Assembly: GCA_001642005.1 (NCBI GenBank)
Contig: LWCA01000627.1
Location: 1 to 21,785, forward strand
From: Intoshia linei
Taxonomy: Eukaryota > Orthonectida > Rhopaluridae
Length of the DNA stretch: 21,785 nt
Direction: 5' to 3'
Positions 1-9,582 of the stretch are shown piece by piece; position 1 is the first letter of the stretch; every line of letters begins with the position of its first letter. Below the pieces are notes generated by a model that saw only the letters and a list, made by a program, of their open reading frames with translations, was not told the DNA's origin and did no database searches. Both the position numbers and the translations under genes were made by a program.

Positions 1-1549
1 GCTGATAAACCTATTGAATTTTTTGAAAGAAAATTAGAATCATTTGAAAAGCAAAAATCGTCGTTTGAAATACAGGTGTACCAACAAGAAAAATTTTTAT
101 TAACATCTTATTATATTGCCAAAACGAGTAAGTTATTTACTATCGGTGAAGAATGTGCTTTACCATTAGCGATTAGAATAAATGAAATTATTTTCGTCCA
201 AAGTTACGCTAACGAATTAAAAAAAATTCCACTTTTAAATGACACTGTTAAAAGAAGGATTGCACATATCAGCAAAAATCAGTTGATCAACTCATTGAGA
301 GGGTTCAAAATTCGAAATTTGCAATTTAGTTGGACGAATGAATGGATATTAAAAATATGGCACAACTTTTAGTGTACGTAAGATATTCTTATAATAACAG
401 CTTCCATGAAGATTTATTATTCTGCAGATCGTTAAATGATTACACGACGGAAGAAGCAATTTTTCTAAAAGTTGATGAATTTTTCAATGAGTTCGGTCTT
501 AAATGGAATAATTGCATCGGTATTTGTACTGATGGTGCAGCTGCAATAACTGGTAGACTGAATGGATTTTATTCTAAAGTTAGATCAACGTGTATTAATC
601 ATATTAATTTTACTCATTGCATGATTCACCGAGAAGCGCTCGTCTCTAAGAAAATTTTAGAGGATTTGAATTCTGTTTTACTTGACTCCACTAAAATCAT
701 TAATTTTATAAAATTTTGCGCGCTTAATACGCGACTTTTTGCAAATTTATGTGATTCTATGAACTCTAACTTCAACTCATTATTAAATTTTACTGCTATA
801 CAATGGCTGTCAAAAGGAAGAGCTTTGAAACGTCTATTAATATTAAAAAGTTAAGTTATTATATTTTTGTCGGAAAATAACATAAACTTAGGAAAATTTT
901 TTCAAAACACAAATTGGATGTGCAAATTATATTATTTGTCGGATTGATTTGAAAAATTAAATTAATTGAATATTTCACTTCAAGGAGAGCATACTAATAT
1001 TTTTAAATTAAAATTTAAAATTCAGGGCTTTATGAACAAATTAATATTATGGAAAAATAAAATTGAAAAAAATTGATATGAAATGTATTTTGATACAGAA
1101 AATTATATTGCTGATAATGCATTGAATATGGATTCTATTCTAAGGTTGTAATTATTGAACACTTACAGAACTTACAAACCAACTTCACAAAATATTTTTT
1201 ACCGAAATGAAACAATAATAAATTTGATTGGATACAAAGTTCATTTTTCGATGAAATCAGTAACGTTGATCACTTAGAATTAGAGGTACAAGAAGAATTT
1301 GCAGTTCTTTCAGCTGATTCTAGTATTAAAATTCTATTTAAACAGAAATCATATACTTTTTGGCTTTTAATGGAGAAAGAATTTCCATCTATATCAAAAA
1401 TAGCTATAACGATTCTTCTTCCGTTTTCTACCACTTATCTGTGTGAATCAGCCTTTTCAAAGATGACCGCAATAAAGACAAAATATCGTTCTAGTCTTAA
1501 GGATATAGAAATGGTTCTAAGACCAACAATCACAAACATTAAACCTTAA
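1..1549 (+). pseudogene. hAT transposase (ZBED5/FAM200-like), broken
   Basis: Transposase homology is spread over several frames. Positions 1-372 are open in frame 1 and hold the helical region before the catalytic core (LTSYYIAK, then PLLNDTVKRRI). The core continues in frame 3 from 330: a catalytic-type LDE is followed by an in-frame TGA at 339-341, then MAQLLVYVRY and the second catalytic Asp in CTDGAAA (about 527-547), then CMIHREAL and WLSKGRALK. The frame closes at 854. 855-1180 is badly decayed. Homology returns at about 1220-1549 with the C-terminal dimerization domain (FWLLMEKEFP, LPFSTTYLCESAFS, TKYRSSL) and ends in TAA. The BED finger would lie left of the window. Stops and frame changes make it non-functional. 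Confidence 0.85.
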
Positions 1550-1758
1550 TTTAATTTATTATATAAAAAGCAATAATTACGTACATATCATTAAAATGTA
1601 TATAATTATTTTTATTTTATTGATAAGCGTTATTTTCATGTCTTCATTTTTAATCATTGTGTGTACATTTTGAGGCTACCAACTTAGTAATTTTTTTAAT
1701 AACATGTATATTATTTTGATGAACAGGGGTCGTGAGTTAAAAAGTGTGAGAAGCCCTG
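1..1758 (+). mobile_element. hAT transposon (BED-finger/ZBED5-like class), right part, decayed
   Basis: The segment carries a broken hAT transposase reading left to right and ends in a typical hAT terminus. The last bases, read on the minus strand from 1758, are CAGGGCTTCTCACACTTTT, which has the CAG-start and TTCTCA core of hAT inverted repeats. The next 8 bases, 1759-1766 (GTTTAATG), fit the nnnTAnnn target pattern known for Buster-type hATs and would be the right target duplication. The left end lies outside the window, so the duplication cannot be confirmed. The element probably lies in the first intron of the LST8-like gene, whose first visible exon starts at 2346. Confidence 0.75.
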
Positions 1759-1766
1759 GTTTAATG

Positions 1767-2345
1767 TATTAACATTTTGATTATGCACTAAAGTTTAGTG
1801 ACTAAACTAATGTTTGAGTCAGCTATATTATCTCAAAAACTATTCTTATAGACAGAGTTTACTGTAGGTGTACAAAATTTTGTTATGAAAATAAACCTAT
1901 ACAGCTTTTTTCAATAAACAAAAATAATTTTAAACTCAGAAATTTATACTTTCATGATCAAAAAAATATTTTACTAGCCAATATTAATAATGCTGTGGTC
2001 ATTTCAAAATAAAATTTTATATAAATCGAAGCAATTTTTTTGCATCGCTACATTTATTAACATATGTAATTAGAATAAACACCTTGCAACCTAAAATAGC
2101 TTTAAAAACTTACATTTTTCAAAATGTAGTATAGGTTAATGTCAATGGTTATATATGTGGTAATCATGGTTGCCCAATTAAAAAAACCTTGACCCTTGTT
2201 GATGTATAATATTGATTTATTGTTCCGTAGTAAATTCTAAACATTTATTCTTTTCTACCTCGTACCTCAATGAATTACGTGTTATAATAATGTTTATGAA
2301 TAAGTTACGGATTAACGATTAAATACATTTGATATATCATTTTAG
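1767..2345. other. Probable LST8-like intron 1 (right part); no gene seen
   Basis: AT-rich sequence between the hAT end and the first visible LST8-like exon. I searched it for the missing first exon (WD-repeat start with a Tyr-Asp and a Trp) and found no convincing match. It ends in a good acceptor (TTTTAG at 2340-2345). Confidence 0.5.
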
Positions 2346-5300
2346 GGATTTCAAAACATTCATTTTCTCATCCAAATTCTGTAATTTTTTTAAACTACAA
2401 CTATATTATAGTGATGAACCATCACTGATGACTAAATTGTCTTCTGATAATAAAAAAATATAATTTTGTTTACAATTTAAGAGCAAAATTAGATTAATTT
2501 ATATAATTTTATAGAGTTAACTGCAATTTGTGTGTGATTTATTTTTCTATCGATTTTCACATACTTTTATATTGAAACTTAATTAGAATGAGATTTTAAA
2601 AAAATTATATTTTTGAATATAACTATTTTGTGTATCAAATTATTAAGGCAATTCCAGACCCGTGGAGAGGTGGCTCTTGTTGTTAATTGATATGCGGGGT
2701 AGAGTATGGTAGTTTCGGCTTTGCACACTATTATCCATTATTTAATTGTAATGTGAATTTACTGTGTTCTAACTGTTTATCTCTGAAATTTACATTATTT
2801 GACCAAAAACATTTTATATCCAATATTTTGAAATTTTATTAAAAATTAAATAAAGACTTGAAATTATATTTGTTTATTTCACCATTTACAACATTTTATT
2901 TAGTTAATGATTCACTGATATTAATAAATAACTCTTTAATTCACTGGACAAAATTACGTATAATGAGTATTGGTCGATATTATAACTAACGGGTTTAGTT
3001 AAATAAGTTACATAAAAATTTTTAGGATTATGAATCGTTTCCATTTAATATTTTAATGACTTATCGACTATATTAAATATAAATATAATAACAATACGAT
3101 GGCTATCGTATTACGAAGTTCATGTTTTAACTCACAAAATGTAGTAAGATGTGTCTTCCCTTGTACATCGAGCCGAACATCCTAACTCGAGGCCGCCCTA
3201 AAATAATTTCCAAAAAAGATGCGTTTTTTCTAGCCCTAGCCATTTTCTAAGGCTTTTCACTTGATATTTTAAATTTATTTAAAATAGTTATAATATTCAA
3301 GAATATAATATTTGTAATGCTCAGCTTTGAAAAATGAGGCCCATATTTTACAAAATGCCTATGGCCTTGGTGTGATAGGTTTGGCATACTTGTATAAATT
3401 TTTCTAACTTTTTTCATGTTATTAAATTTTATTAATGTTCGTTAATATTTTATGTATTTAGCAAGTAAACAAATTATGCTTTACGCCTGATACTAACTTT
3501 TTAGCTGCAGCCGGTATTCATTACTTTTAATTTTATAAATAATGTATATATGTGATGACAACTAAATCAAATGTGGGGTGTTAATTTTGTAATTATATTC
3601 GAAAATTATTTTATGGTGTTTTTGTTTTAATAAAAAAATTTTTTAAAAAAACATTTTTGATAAATCATGAAATTCCATTCATAGATGGTGCAAAACACCC
3701 CATAACTAGAAACTATCCTACTCCAAAACATATTCAACCTGCTGAACACGCTTTAATTTATAAAATGCTCGCTGCAAAACAAATCGAGCCATCAAAAAGC
3801 ACTTGTCGAATTCCACATTTTCTAATGAAAAAAAAAGATGGTTCTTATCGATTTTTGGGTGATTTTCGAGAAATTAACAAAATTACTTATAGTGATAGCT
3901 ATCCTCATGCTATTGTAGAAAATATTTTGAATTCTCTGAGTCAACAAACAGTATTCACCATTTTAGATCTAGAATCGGGGTACTGGCAAATTCCACTGAA
4001 TATAAACGATAGATACAAAACTGCATTAACGACAGAGTACGGGTCAAAACTGTATCAATACAGAGTAATGCCACAAGGTTTGAAAAATGCACCGTCAACG
4101 TGCCAACGATTGATGGATGAGGTCTTATTAAACATATCAAATTCACACGTTTATTTAGATGATGTAATAATAGCTACACAAGAAAATAACCATGCATCAA
4201 TATTAAAACCAACTTTAGAAGCTATTTCGAAAGCTGGTTTAAAACTAAACCCTCAAAAATCTATAATCGGTGCAAAAACAATGAAATTTTTAAGACACAT
4301 AATCAGTAAAAATGGGATTGAAGCTGACCCTGAAAAGACATCATCCATTCGGAATATACTCTCGCCAACAACAGTTAAACAGTTACGTCGAATTTTAGGA
4401 ATGTTCGCTTATTTGCAAAAATTTATACCAAACTACAATTCAATAGCAAGCATACTATATAATCAAATAAAAAATAAAAATCTAAAATGGAACGAAGAAT
4501 GTGAGTATGTATGGAATGAATTAAAATCCATCATCTGTAATCCACCTGTATTAGCAACTCCTGATTTCACACAAGAGTTTTATATAGAAACGGATGCGTC
4601 ACAACAAGGTTTAGATGCAGTACTTTTTCAAAATGGGAAACCCATAGCTTATATATCAAAAAAATTGAATGATACGCAAGCAAAATATGCCGCATTGGAT
4701 TTAGAATTAATGGCCATCTGGTGGGCTTTGAAAAAATTTCGATTTTATTTATTGGGAAAAAAAATATAAAATATACACTGATCATAACCCTCTCACAAGT
4801 TTAATGAATAAATCAAACATCAATAATCGTCAATTCAGATGGATTCGAGATATCCAAGAATTCACATTTGATATTCTGTATAAACCTGGTTGTTTTAATC
4901 AAATAGCAGATATACTATCAAGAGATGCAACTTTACCAAATAAAAAAGTTAATCTAGCAAAATTGTACAATAACGATTATTTAAAAATAAAATTTGCTCA
5001 TAAGAATAATTCCGAAATAATGGAAATTTTCAACAAACTAAAAGATCCAAATACAAAAATTTCCACAAATAATAGATATCATTATTTTCTAAAAAATGCT
5101 ACAATTGAAAACAACACTTTAATACATACCAACAACCTTAATGATAAGAGAATAATCGTACCTCAAAATAAAATTTTGGATATTATAAATATTTTTCATC
5201 AATCAGTCACAGCTTCACATCCCGGCATAAATAATAAGATAAAAAATATAAAACGTCACTATGTCTGGCCAAATATGTACCAAAATATAAAAAAGAAAAT

Positions 5301-8300
5301 ATTAGAATGTAATGATTGCAATCAAGGAAAATCTGGAAAACGATTAAGAAATAAGCCCCTTCAACAATCCAATACTGAAAAGTTTAATGAAAGTTGGGAA
5401 TTAGATTTTTTAGGACCATTTCCAACCACAGATTCAGGTAACCGATACATTCTAACTATGATTGATTCTCATACAAATTGGCCCGAGGCTATACCTTTAG
5501 CAGATACTACAGCGAAGTCTACCGCTCAAAAGATCATAGAACATATTATCACTCGATATGGAATACCAAAATTCATTCACACAGACTGCGGCAAGCAATT
5601 TGAATCGAATTTAGTGAAATAACTCTGTAAACAGTGCGAAATTACTCAACAGTTTGGTGAACTGTATCGACACACATGTACGGGTTTAGTAGAACGACTA
5701 AATCGAACAATTCGTGACCGTCTTCGTACAATAAAACCTACAAGTAATAATTGGGATGTGAGTATTTGGTATATTTTAATGAATTTAAGAAACACTCCAT
5801 CTAGCAAAAACAATATATCTCCAGCAGAAATGATATATGGACATACTTTAACAATGCCAATGAAAAAATTAAATGAACTTAGTCGTGAATCGATAAAAAA
5901 ATTAACAGAGAAAAACAGTATTAAACATGAAAAACAACAAAAGAAATGTTATGATAAAAAAATTCTTAAGAATCAAAGTGATCATTATAAAAAAAACCTC
6001 CCTATGAAAACAAAACAACAATTACCTTTCATACCTCGAAATTTGAAAGAAAAACAATCAAATATACAAACAATTCCAATTCCACAAATTCCATCTAAAT
6101 CTAAACGTCACCGCAAACTACCTGCAAAATTTAATGACACTGTCACACATTTTTTTGAGGGGGAGGAGTAACGTGTAAACACGTAACATACTTAACAATA
6201 ACAATATAAACTTTAGTGATAAATCTGGCAACAGTTCGACGAATACATTCTAAACACAAGTTTAAAATATCTTGTTTAATAAAAATATTATATCAATTGT
6301 TGTTTACATTGAGACTTTATTTAACAGTCCGAAAATTAAAAAAAAAGGTTATTCTGATAGAGCTTATTCCAGTTGATATAAATACAAAAGTTCAACCCAA
6401 TAAATCTTCGCATTCCCGATGAAAAATAATTTTTAATATATTATCAACCAATACTTTTCAAATATTTCGATTAAAATAAAAATTGAAAATGTAAATATTG
6501 ATTTTACAATTTCAAAAAAAATGTGCATTGAACGTCTACACATTTCCATAAAGAAATATGGGTGAAAATCTATATAATTCATTCCTTCGGAATTTTTTTC
6601 ATTGTTACGCAATTTTTAATTTTCATTTTCAAAACATTTTGAATAAAATTTAAATTAAAACCACAACAACGAAACTAAAAGTCATAAAACTTTGTTATTA
6701 TCATTTTTATATTTAGTACAATTTTTTGCAATATTGGTAAAATTCGCCTGATATGTGTTTATAAAGTGAAGATTCGGTTAATTATTAATACATAATTTGT
6801 ATTTTTTAAGTATTTATTAAATTGGTACTGAATCATATATCATCACATTGAAAATGATAAAATTGGTTTTTATAATTTGATTTTTATTAGAATTTAGCTA
6901 TTTATGACAATTTTTAGGATTGGACTGTTTTTACTTTATTTTTAATATTATACACACATTTTGTCTAATAAAATTGGACTGTTTTTACTTTATTTTTAAT
7001 ATTATACACACATTCTGTCTAATAAAATTAAAAAGATGTAATAAAAATTGTTTTTAAAATTCTTTACGCAAATGTTAAAAAAAAATTAAGATGGAATAAT
7101 TCACTTTAAAGTAAATAATAATGTGATATAATGGTTCCATTTGAAACAAGTTTGGGAAAAACTCCTTTAAAGGATAGATAATAGTGAATAATAGGATTTT
7201 TAAGTTAGATTTTCAACGTGAATTTATTTTTTTGATATAATAAAAATTGCCTCGCAGATCTAGGTGCTGTTTGTACGTAATACATAACAGCCAACCTAGT
7301 ATTAATATAATATCCTTTCAAATATTTAAATTATCGAAAAAGGTAAGTTTATAATATAAAATATAATTATAACTTTTATAATTAACAATTTAAATTAATT
7401 TAATTTAATTAGTAAGTTAAAGATTCTAAGTAAGTTTTTAAATAGGTTTCAAACATGTTAAACTGTATGACTTAAACTCAGTTTCCAAAAATCCTGTCAT
7501 TTCATACAATTGTTCACATCGAAATGTTGTATCTGTCAATTTTCATCCTAAACTACAATACATGTTTACAGCGGGAGAAGAAGGGCATATTAAGATTTGG
7601 GATACGAGGTAATTTTATTCTCATTAATAAATGATTTATAAAAGTATACTTTTTGATGTTAATAGAAGAAATTATTTATCCATTTCATTCATGATATGTA
7701 AAAATTATATGTAAAAAGATTTTTTTAATTGTCGGATGCGATACTTTTTGCGGATTATTTTTTATTTAAACTTGGAATATCCAATAATTATAATTTGGTT
7801 AATACTTTAAAATTTAATGATTAAATTAATTTAGAACAAATTATGAAGTTATAAAAACAGTATTTGATGTAAATACTCAAATAAACGATGCAGTTCAACA
7901 TAACAATCAAGTATATTTATAATTTTACTCAGTTGTTTCTAGCTGCCCAAGCTTCGCAAATCGCAAACTTTTTTAAAACAAAATTTGAATGCTAATTTAT
8001 AGGTTTATTTACTATTTTTTAGATTGTGATTTATGCTGTTGATGTGAATGGAATTCTAAATGTCTCGGACATGTTAACTAGAAAAACCTTTCATTGTGTA
8101 AAATTGATAATTATAATTACTTATAATTAGGGCGATTATTTTTTAACTAGGGAAAATTTTGATATGTTCATACGCATCAAATTACAATCACAATGATAAT
8201 CATTTTACATGTATTAATTGGCTAATTAAAATTTGATTAAGTTAATAAAGTTAAAATAATATTTTCAAAAGTTAAATTTTATTTTTAAAAGTTAAATTAT

Positions 8301-9221
8301 ATTTTCAAACATAGGTTAAAAAAAAATCGCCTTACTTATAATACATATTCAATTTTTTTAGGTACCTGACAACAGAAATAGATTTGAATCAATTGGAATA
8401 TGCCATTTTTTGAATAGATTAGCTGTTGGGTCTACATCAGTAATTTCGTTTTTTGGATTCATTTTGTAATCACAAATAGGGATTCGTCACAATTTATGAT
8501 ATAACCGATGCACTCCATCCTGGCGAAATAAAAAAATTTAAAGCTCACAATAACTACATTATCAAATGTGAATATAGCCCAAACACGGAGTAATTTAGTA
8601 AAATTATTATACACATTTCTTATCAGAGCTGAATCTACCGCACTGATACTATATTCAGTGGACTCTACGAATTTGTTGTAAAAACGGTCATGTCATTTTT
8701 CCAAATTGAGGATTTAAAAGAAATTATATTTTTGAATATCATCTATTTTAGTTTAAATTCTGACCTGTGAGGTGACTAGGGTTATATGCCATTATGCATC
8801 GTTTACAAAAAAATTTTGATTTTTGGTAAACTCGAGCATGGTAGATTCGACTGTTTCTTATCTCTCAATTTTAATGTCATTTTAGATTTTTGGCAACCGG
8901 ATCAGCTGACGCCAGTACTGGTATCTGGTATACCAAAGACGATGATTACACTAATGTTTACATTTTAAAAAATTTATCAGATGGTTGGGTATGGGATCTC
9001 AAGTTTAGTATGGATTCAAGTTTCATTTTTTCAGGTTTTTTATTTACCTTTGTATATAAATATTTGACGTGCTATCTATCATTCGGTTGTTTATTTGATA
9101 TATTTTATTTTTAGCTTGCTCAGACAAGTTTATACGATTATGGAATTTAAACGATGGCTTAGAAACAAAAACTTATTGTGTTCATAAGCGTGGCATTTTG
9201 GCAATTGATTTATTGGACTAG
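2346..9221 (+). CDS. LST8-like WD40 protein (TOR complex subunit family), diverged, 5' exon missing
   Basis: Nine exons with GT-AG borders and consistent phases: 2346-2380, 3462-3513, 7446-7608, 7835-7910, 8023-8097, 8362-8439, 8480-8589, 8886-9034, 9115-9221 (TAG stop). They give 280 residues with no frame break. LST8 is a seven-bladed WD40 propeller of about 300-325 residues that stabilizes the TOR kinase, so only about 25 N-terminal residues are absent. Landmarks in LST8 order: HPNS then QVNK, FLAAAG, YDLNS, MFTAGEEGHIKIWD, FDVNTQIN, KFKAHNNYIIKCEYSP, DGWVWDLKF, SDKFIRLWNL. Alignment to LST8 from memory is almost gapless. It is unusually diverged: the Trp expected at the end of one blade is Ser (NVSDML), and the following blade is poorly conserved. 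Introns hold a gypsy element (3514-7445) and a MITE-like element (8098-8361). It could be a fast-evolving ortholog, a paralog, or a gene losing function. The family call is firm; orthology is not. Confidence 0.82.
2381..3461. other. LST8-like intron 2; no gene seen
   Basis: Starts with GTAATTTT and ends in TATTTAG. AT-rich, with a GC-richer patch at about 2648-2720. The stretch 2590-2680 resembles 8709-8785 in another intron of the same gene (shared core AAATTATATTTTTGAATAT, followed by weak similarity), so it may be an old dispersed repeat. A 28-codon ORF at 3099-3185 was considered as an exon and rejected. Confidence 0.5.
3657..6171 (+). pseudogene. Ty3/gypsy pol polyprotein (RT-RNase H-integrase), disrupted
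   Basis: Frame 1 (3657-4769) starts at the beginning of reverse transcriptase: MKKKDGSYRF, VMPQGLKNAPS and the catalytic YLDDVII (about 4150-4170). RNase H follows with ETDASQQG and LDLELMAIWWALKKF. A one-base length change in an A-run near 4758-4766 breaks the frame; RNase H resumes in the next frame with a TDHNPL motif. Integrase follows in the ORF 4804-5622: a zinc finger of His-His/Cys-Cys type ending ECNDCNQGK, and the core with Asp in WELDFLGPF and Asp in HTDCGKQF. A TAA at 5620-5622 interrupts it, and the same frame continues with the catalytic Glu in LVERLNRT, ending at 6171. All core catalytic residues remain, so decay is moderate, but two breaks and the missing 5' half mean it is inactive. 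Confidence 0.9.
6157..6184 (+). other. Polypurine tract and presumed 3' LTR start
   Basis: GAGGGGGAGGAG at 6157-6168 overlaps the last pol codons, the usual site for plus-strand priming in gypsy elements. It is followed by TAACGTGTAAACACGTAAC, which holds the inverted pair ACGTGT/ACACGT (6171-6184). The 3' LTR presumably starts here, as in other insect gypsy elements. No matching 5' LTR is in the window. Confidence 0.6.
6216..6534. other. Probable 3' LTR remainder and intron; no gene
   Basis: AT-rich sequence after the polypurine tract. An AATAAA lies near 6279 and another at about 6400. The 68-codon ORF here has no family resemblance and is probably chance. The LTR end could not be located. 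Confidence 0.35.
6535..6863 (+). repeat. Dispersed repeat module P, copy A
   Basis: Matches 18012-18275 in the same orientation, starting TCTACACATTTCC and including ATAATTCATTCCTTCGGAAT and TTGTTACGCAATTTTTAA, to about GAAAATGATAAAAT. Copy A has about 80 extra bases (roughly 6719-6800) that copy B lacks. No coding capacity. Family unknown. Confidence 0.8.
6921..7028 (+). repeat. 54-bp tandem duplication (2 copies)
   Basis: Units 6921-6974 and 6975-7028 start TGGACTGTTTTTACTTTATT and differ at one visible base (ATTTTGTCT against ATTCTGTCT). The near identity implies a recent duplication. It straddles the junction between modules P and Q. Confidence 0.95.
7005..7293 (+). repeat. Dispersed repeat module Q, copy A
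   Basis: Matches the reverse complement of 18469-18762. Shared blocks include TTTTTAAAATTCTTTACGCA, TAAGTTAGATTTTCAACGTG and TAGGTGCTGTTTGTACGTA. The inner part, read on the minus strand, contains TTTTTCCCAAACTTGTTTC, which looks like a hAT-style terminus, so Q may hold an old transposon end. Non-coding. Confidence 0.8.
8121..8341. mobile_element. MITE-like element with ~30-bp imperfect inverted ends
   Basis: The left end TTATAATTAGGGCGATTATT (8121-8140, continuing TTTTAACTA) pairs with the right end, whose minus-strand reading is TTATAAGTAAGGCGATTTTT and then TTTTAACCTA. TTATAA at both borders could be a target duplication or part of the repeat. It is 221 bp, AT-rich, non-coding, and lies in the LST8-like intron 8098-8361. 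Superfamily not assigned. Confidence 0.65.
8590..8885. other. LST8-like intron 7; possible dispersed repeat
   Basis: Begins GTAATTTAG and ends TTTTAG. 8709-8785 resembles 2590-2680. A 60-codon ORF starting in this intron at 8786 is chance plus exon read-through. Confidence 0.5.
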
Positions 9222-9462
9222 AATCTATATTAATACATTTTATGTATTCATAATTTTTTCATTATTATTCATCCCCATATTTTAACTTTTTTTTGTAAAC
9301 CTCTAAACAAAAATCATGTATTTAATTTTTTATGGCAAATATTGTAATATTTTAATTTACAAACCTGACTATCTAATCGTATCTAAAATTAATTTTTGTG
9401 AAATTAACGTGTAAATTAATCATGTAGGGATGTAATAAGGATTAATGAATTGACATGATCAA

Positions 9463-9468
9463 AATAAA
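9463..9468 (+). terminator. Poly(A) signal of the LST8-like gene
   Basis: AATAAA, about 240 bases after the TAG stop at 9221. It is the last plus-strand signal before the converging gene's own signal. Confidence 0.45.
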
Positions 9469-9475
9469 CGAAATA

Positions 9476-9481
9476 TTTATT
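9476..9481 (-). terminator. Poly(A) signal of the REPTOR-like gene
   Basis: TTTATT on the plus strand, which is AATAAA on the minus strand, about 100 bases past the REPTOR stop at 9583. It lies 7 bases from the converging plus-strand signal, so the two 3' UTRs probably overlap. Confidence 0.5.
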
Positions 9482-9582
9482 GAAAAAATAAAAGAAAAGC
9501 TAGAAATACATATTTATAATTATAGATACAATAATACATGAATATGAGAAATGTAAAATATTTTACAGAATTTGGCGAAAAT

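Larger units (their letters stand above)
3650..6200 (+). mobile_element. Ty3/gypsy LTR retrotransposon, 5'-truncated remnant
   Basis: Contains pol (reverse transcriptase, RNase H, integrase) followed directly by a polypurine tract. No gag, protease, primer-binding site or 5' LTR is seen upstream; the sequence before about 3650 is plain AT-rich intron. It lies in sense orientation within intron 3 of the LST8-like gene. The right border is uncertain, because the 3' LTR beginning near 6169 has no second copy to define its end. Confidence 0.85.

Noticed and set aside
3099-3189. Candidate first exon of the LST8-like gene (ATG, 28 codons, with HPNS in an overlapping frame)
   Set aside because: It has only scattered identities to LST8, no GT donor, and a frame break. 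The exon at 2346-2380 encodes the same HPNS with proper splice sites and phase.
3955-4785. Minus-strand ORFs inside the gypsy pol
   Set aside because: Antisense shadows of reverse transcriptase and RNase H.
7330-7345. AAAAAG/GTAAGT near-perfect splice donor as the end of an upstream LST8-like exon
   Set aside because: Only four codons are open before a stop in the needed frame. The exon 3462-3513 supplies the expected sequence and phase, so this is a chance donor inside the long intron.
8786-9114. Two overlapping plus-strand ORFs (60 and 74 codons)
   Set aside because: They are intron-exon read-throughs of the LST8-like exon 8886-9034; only the exon part is supported.
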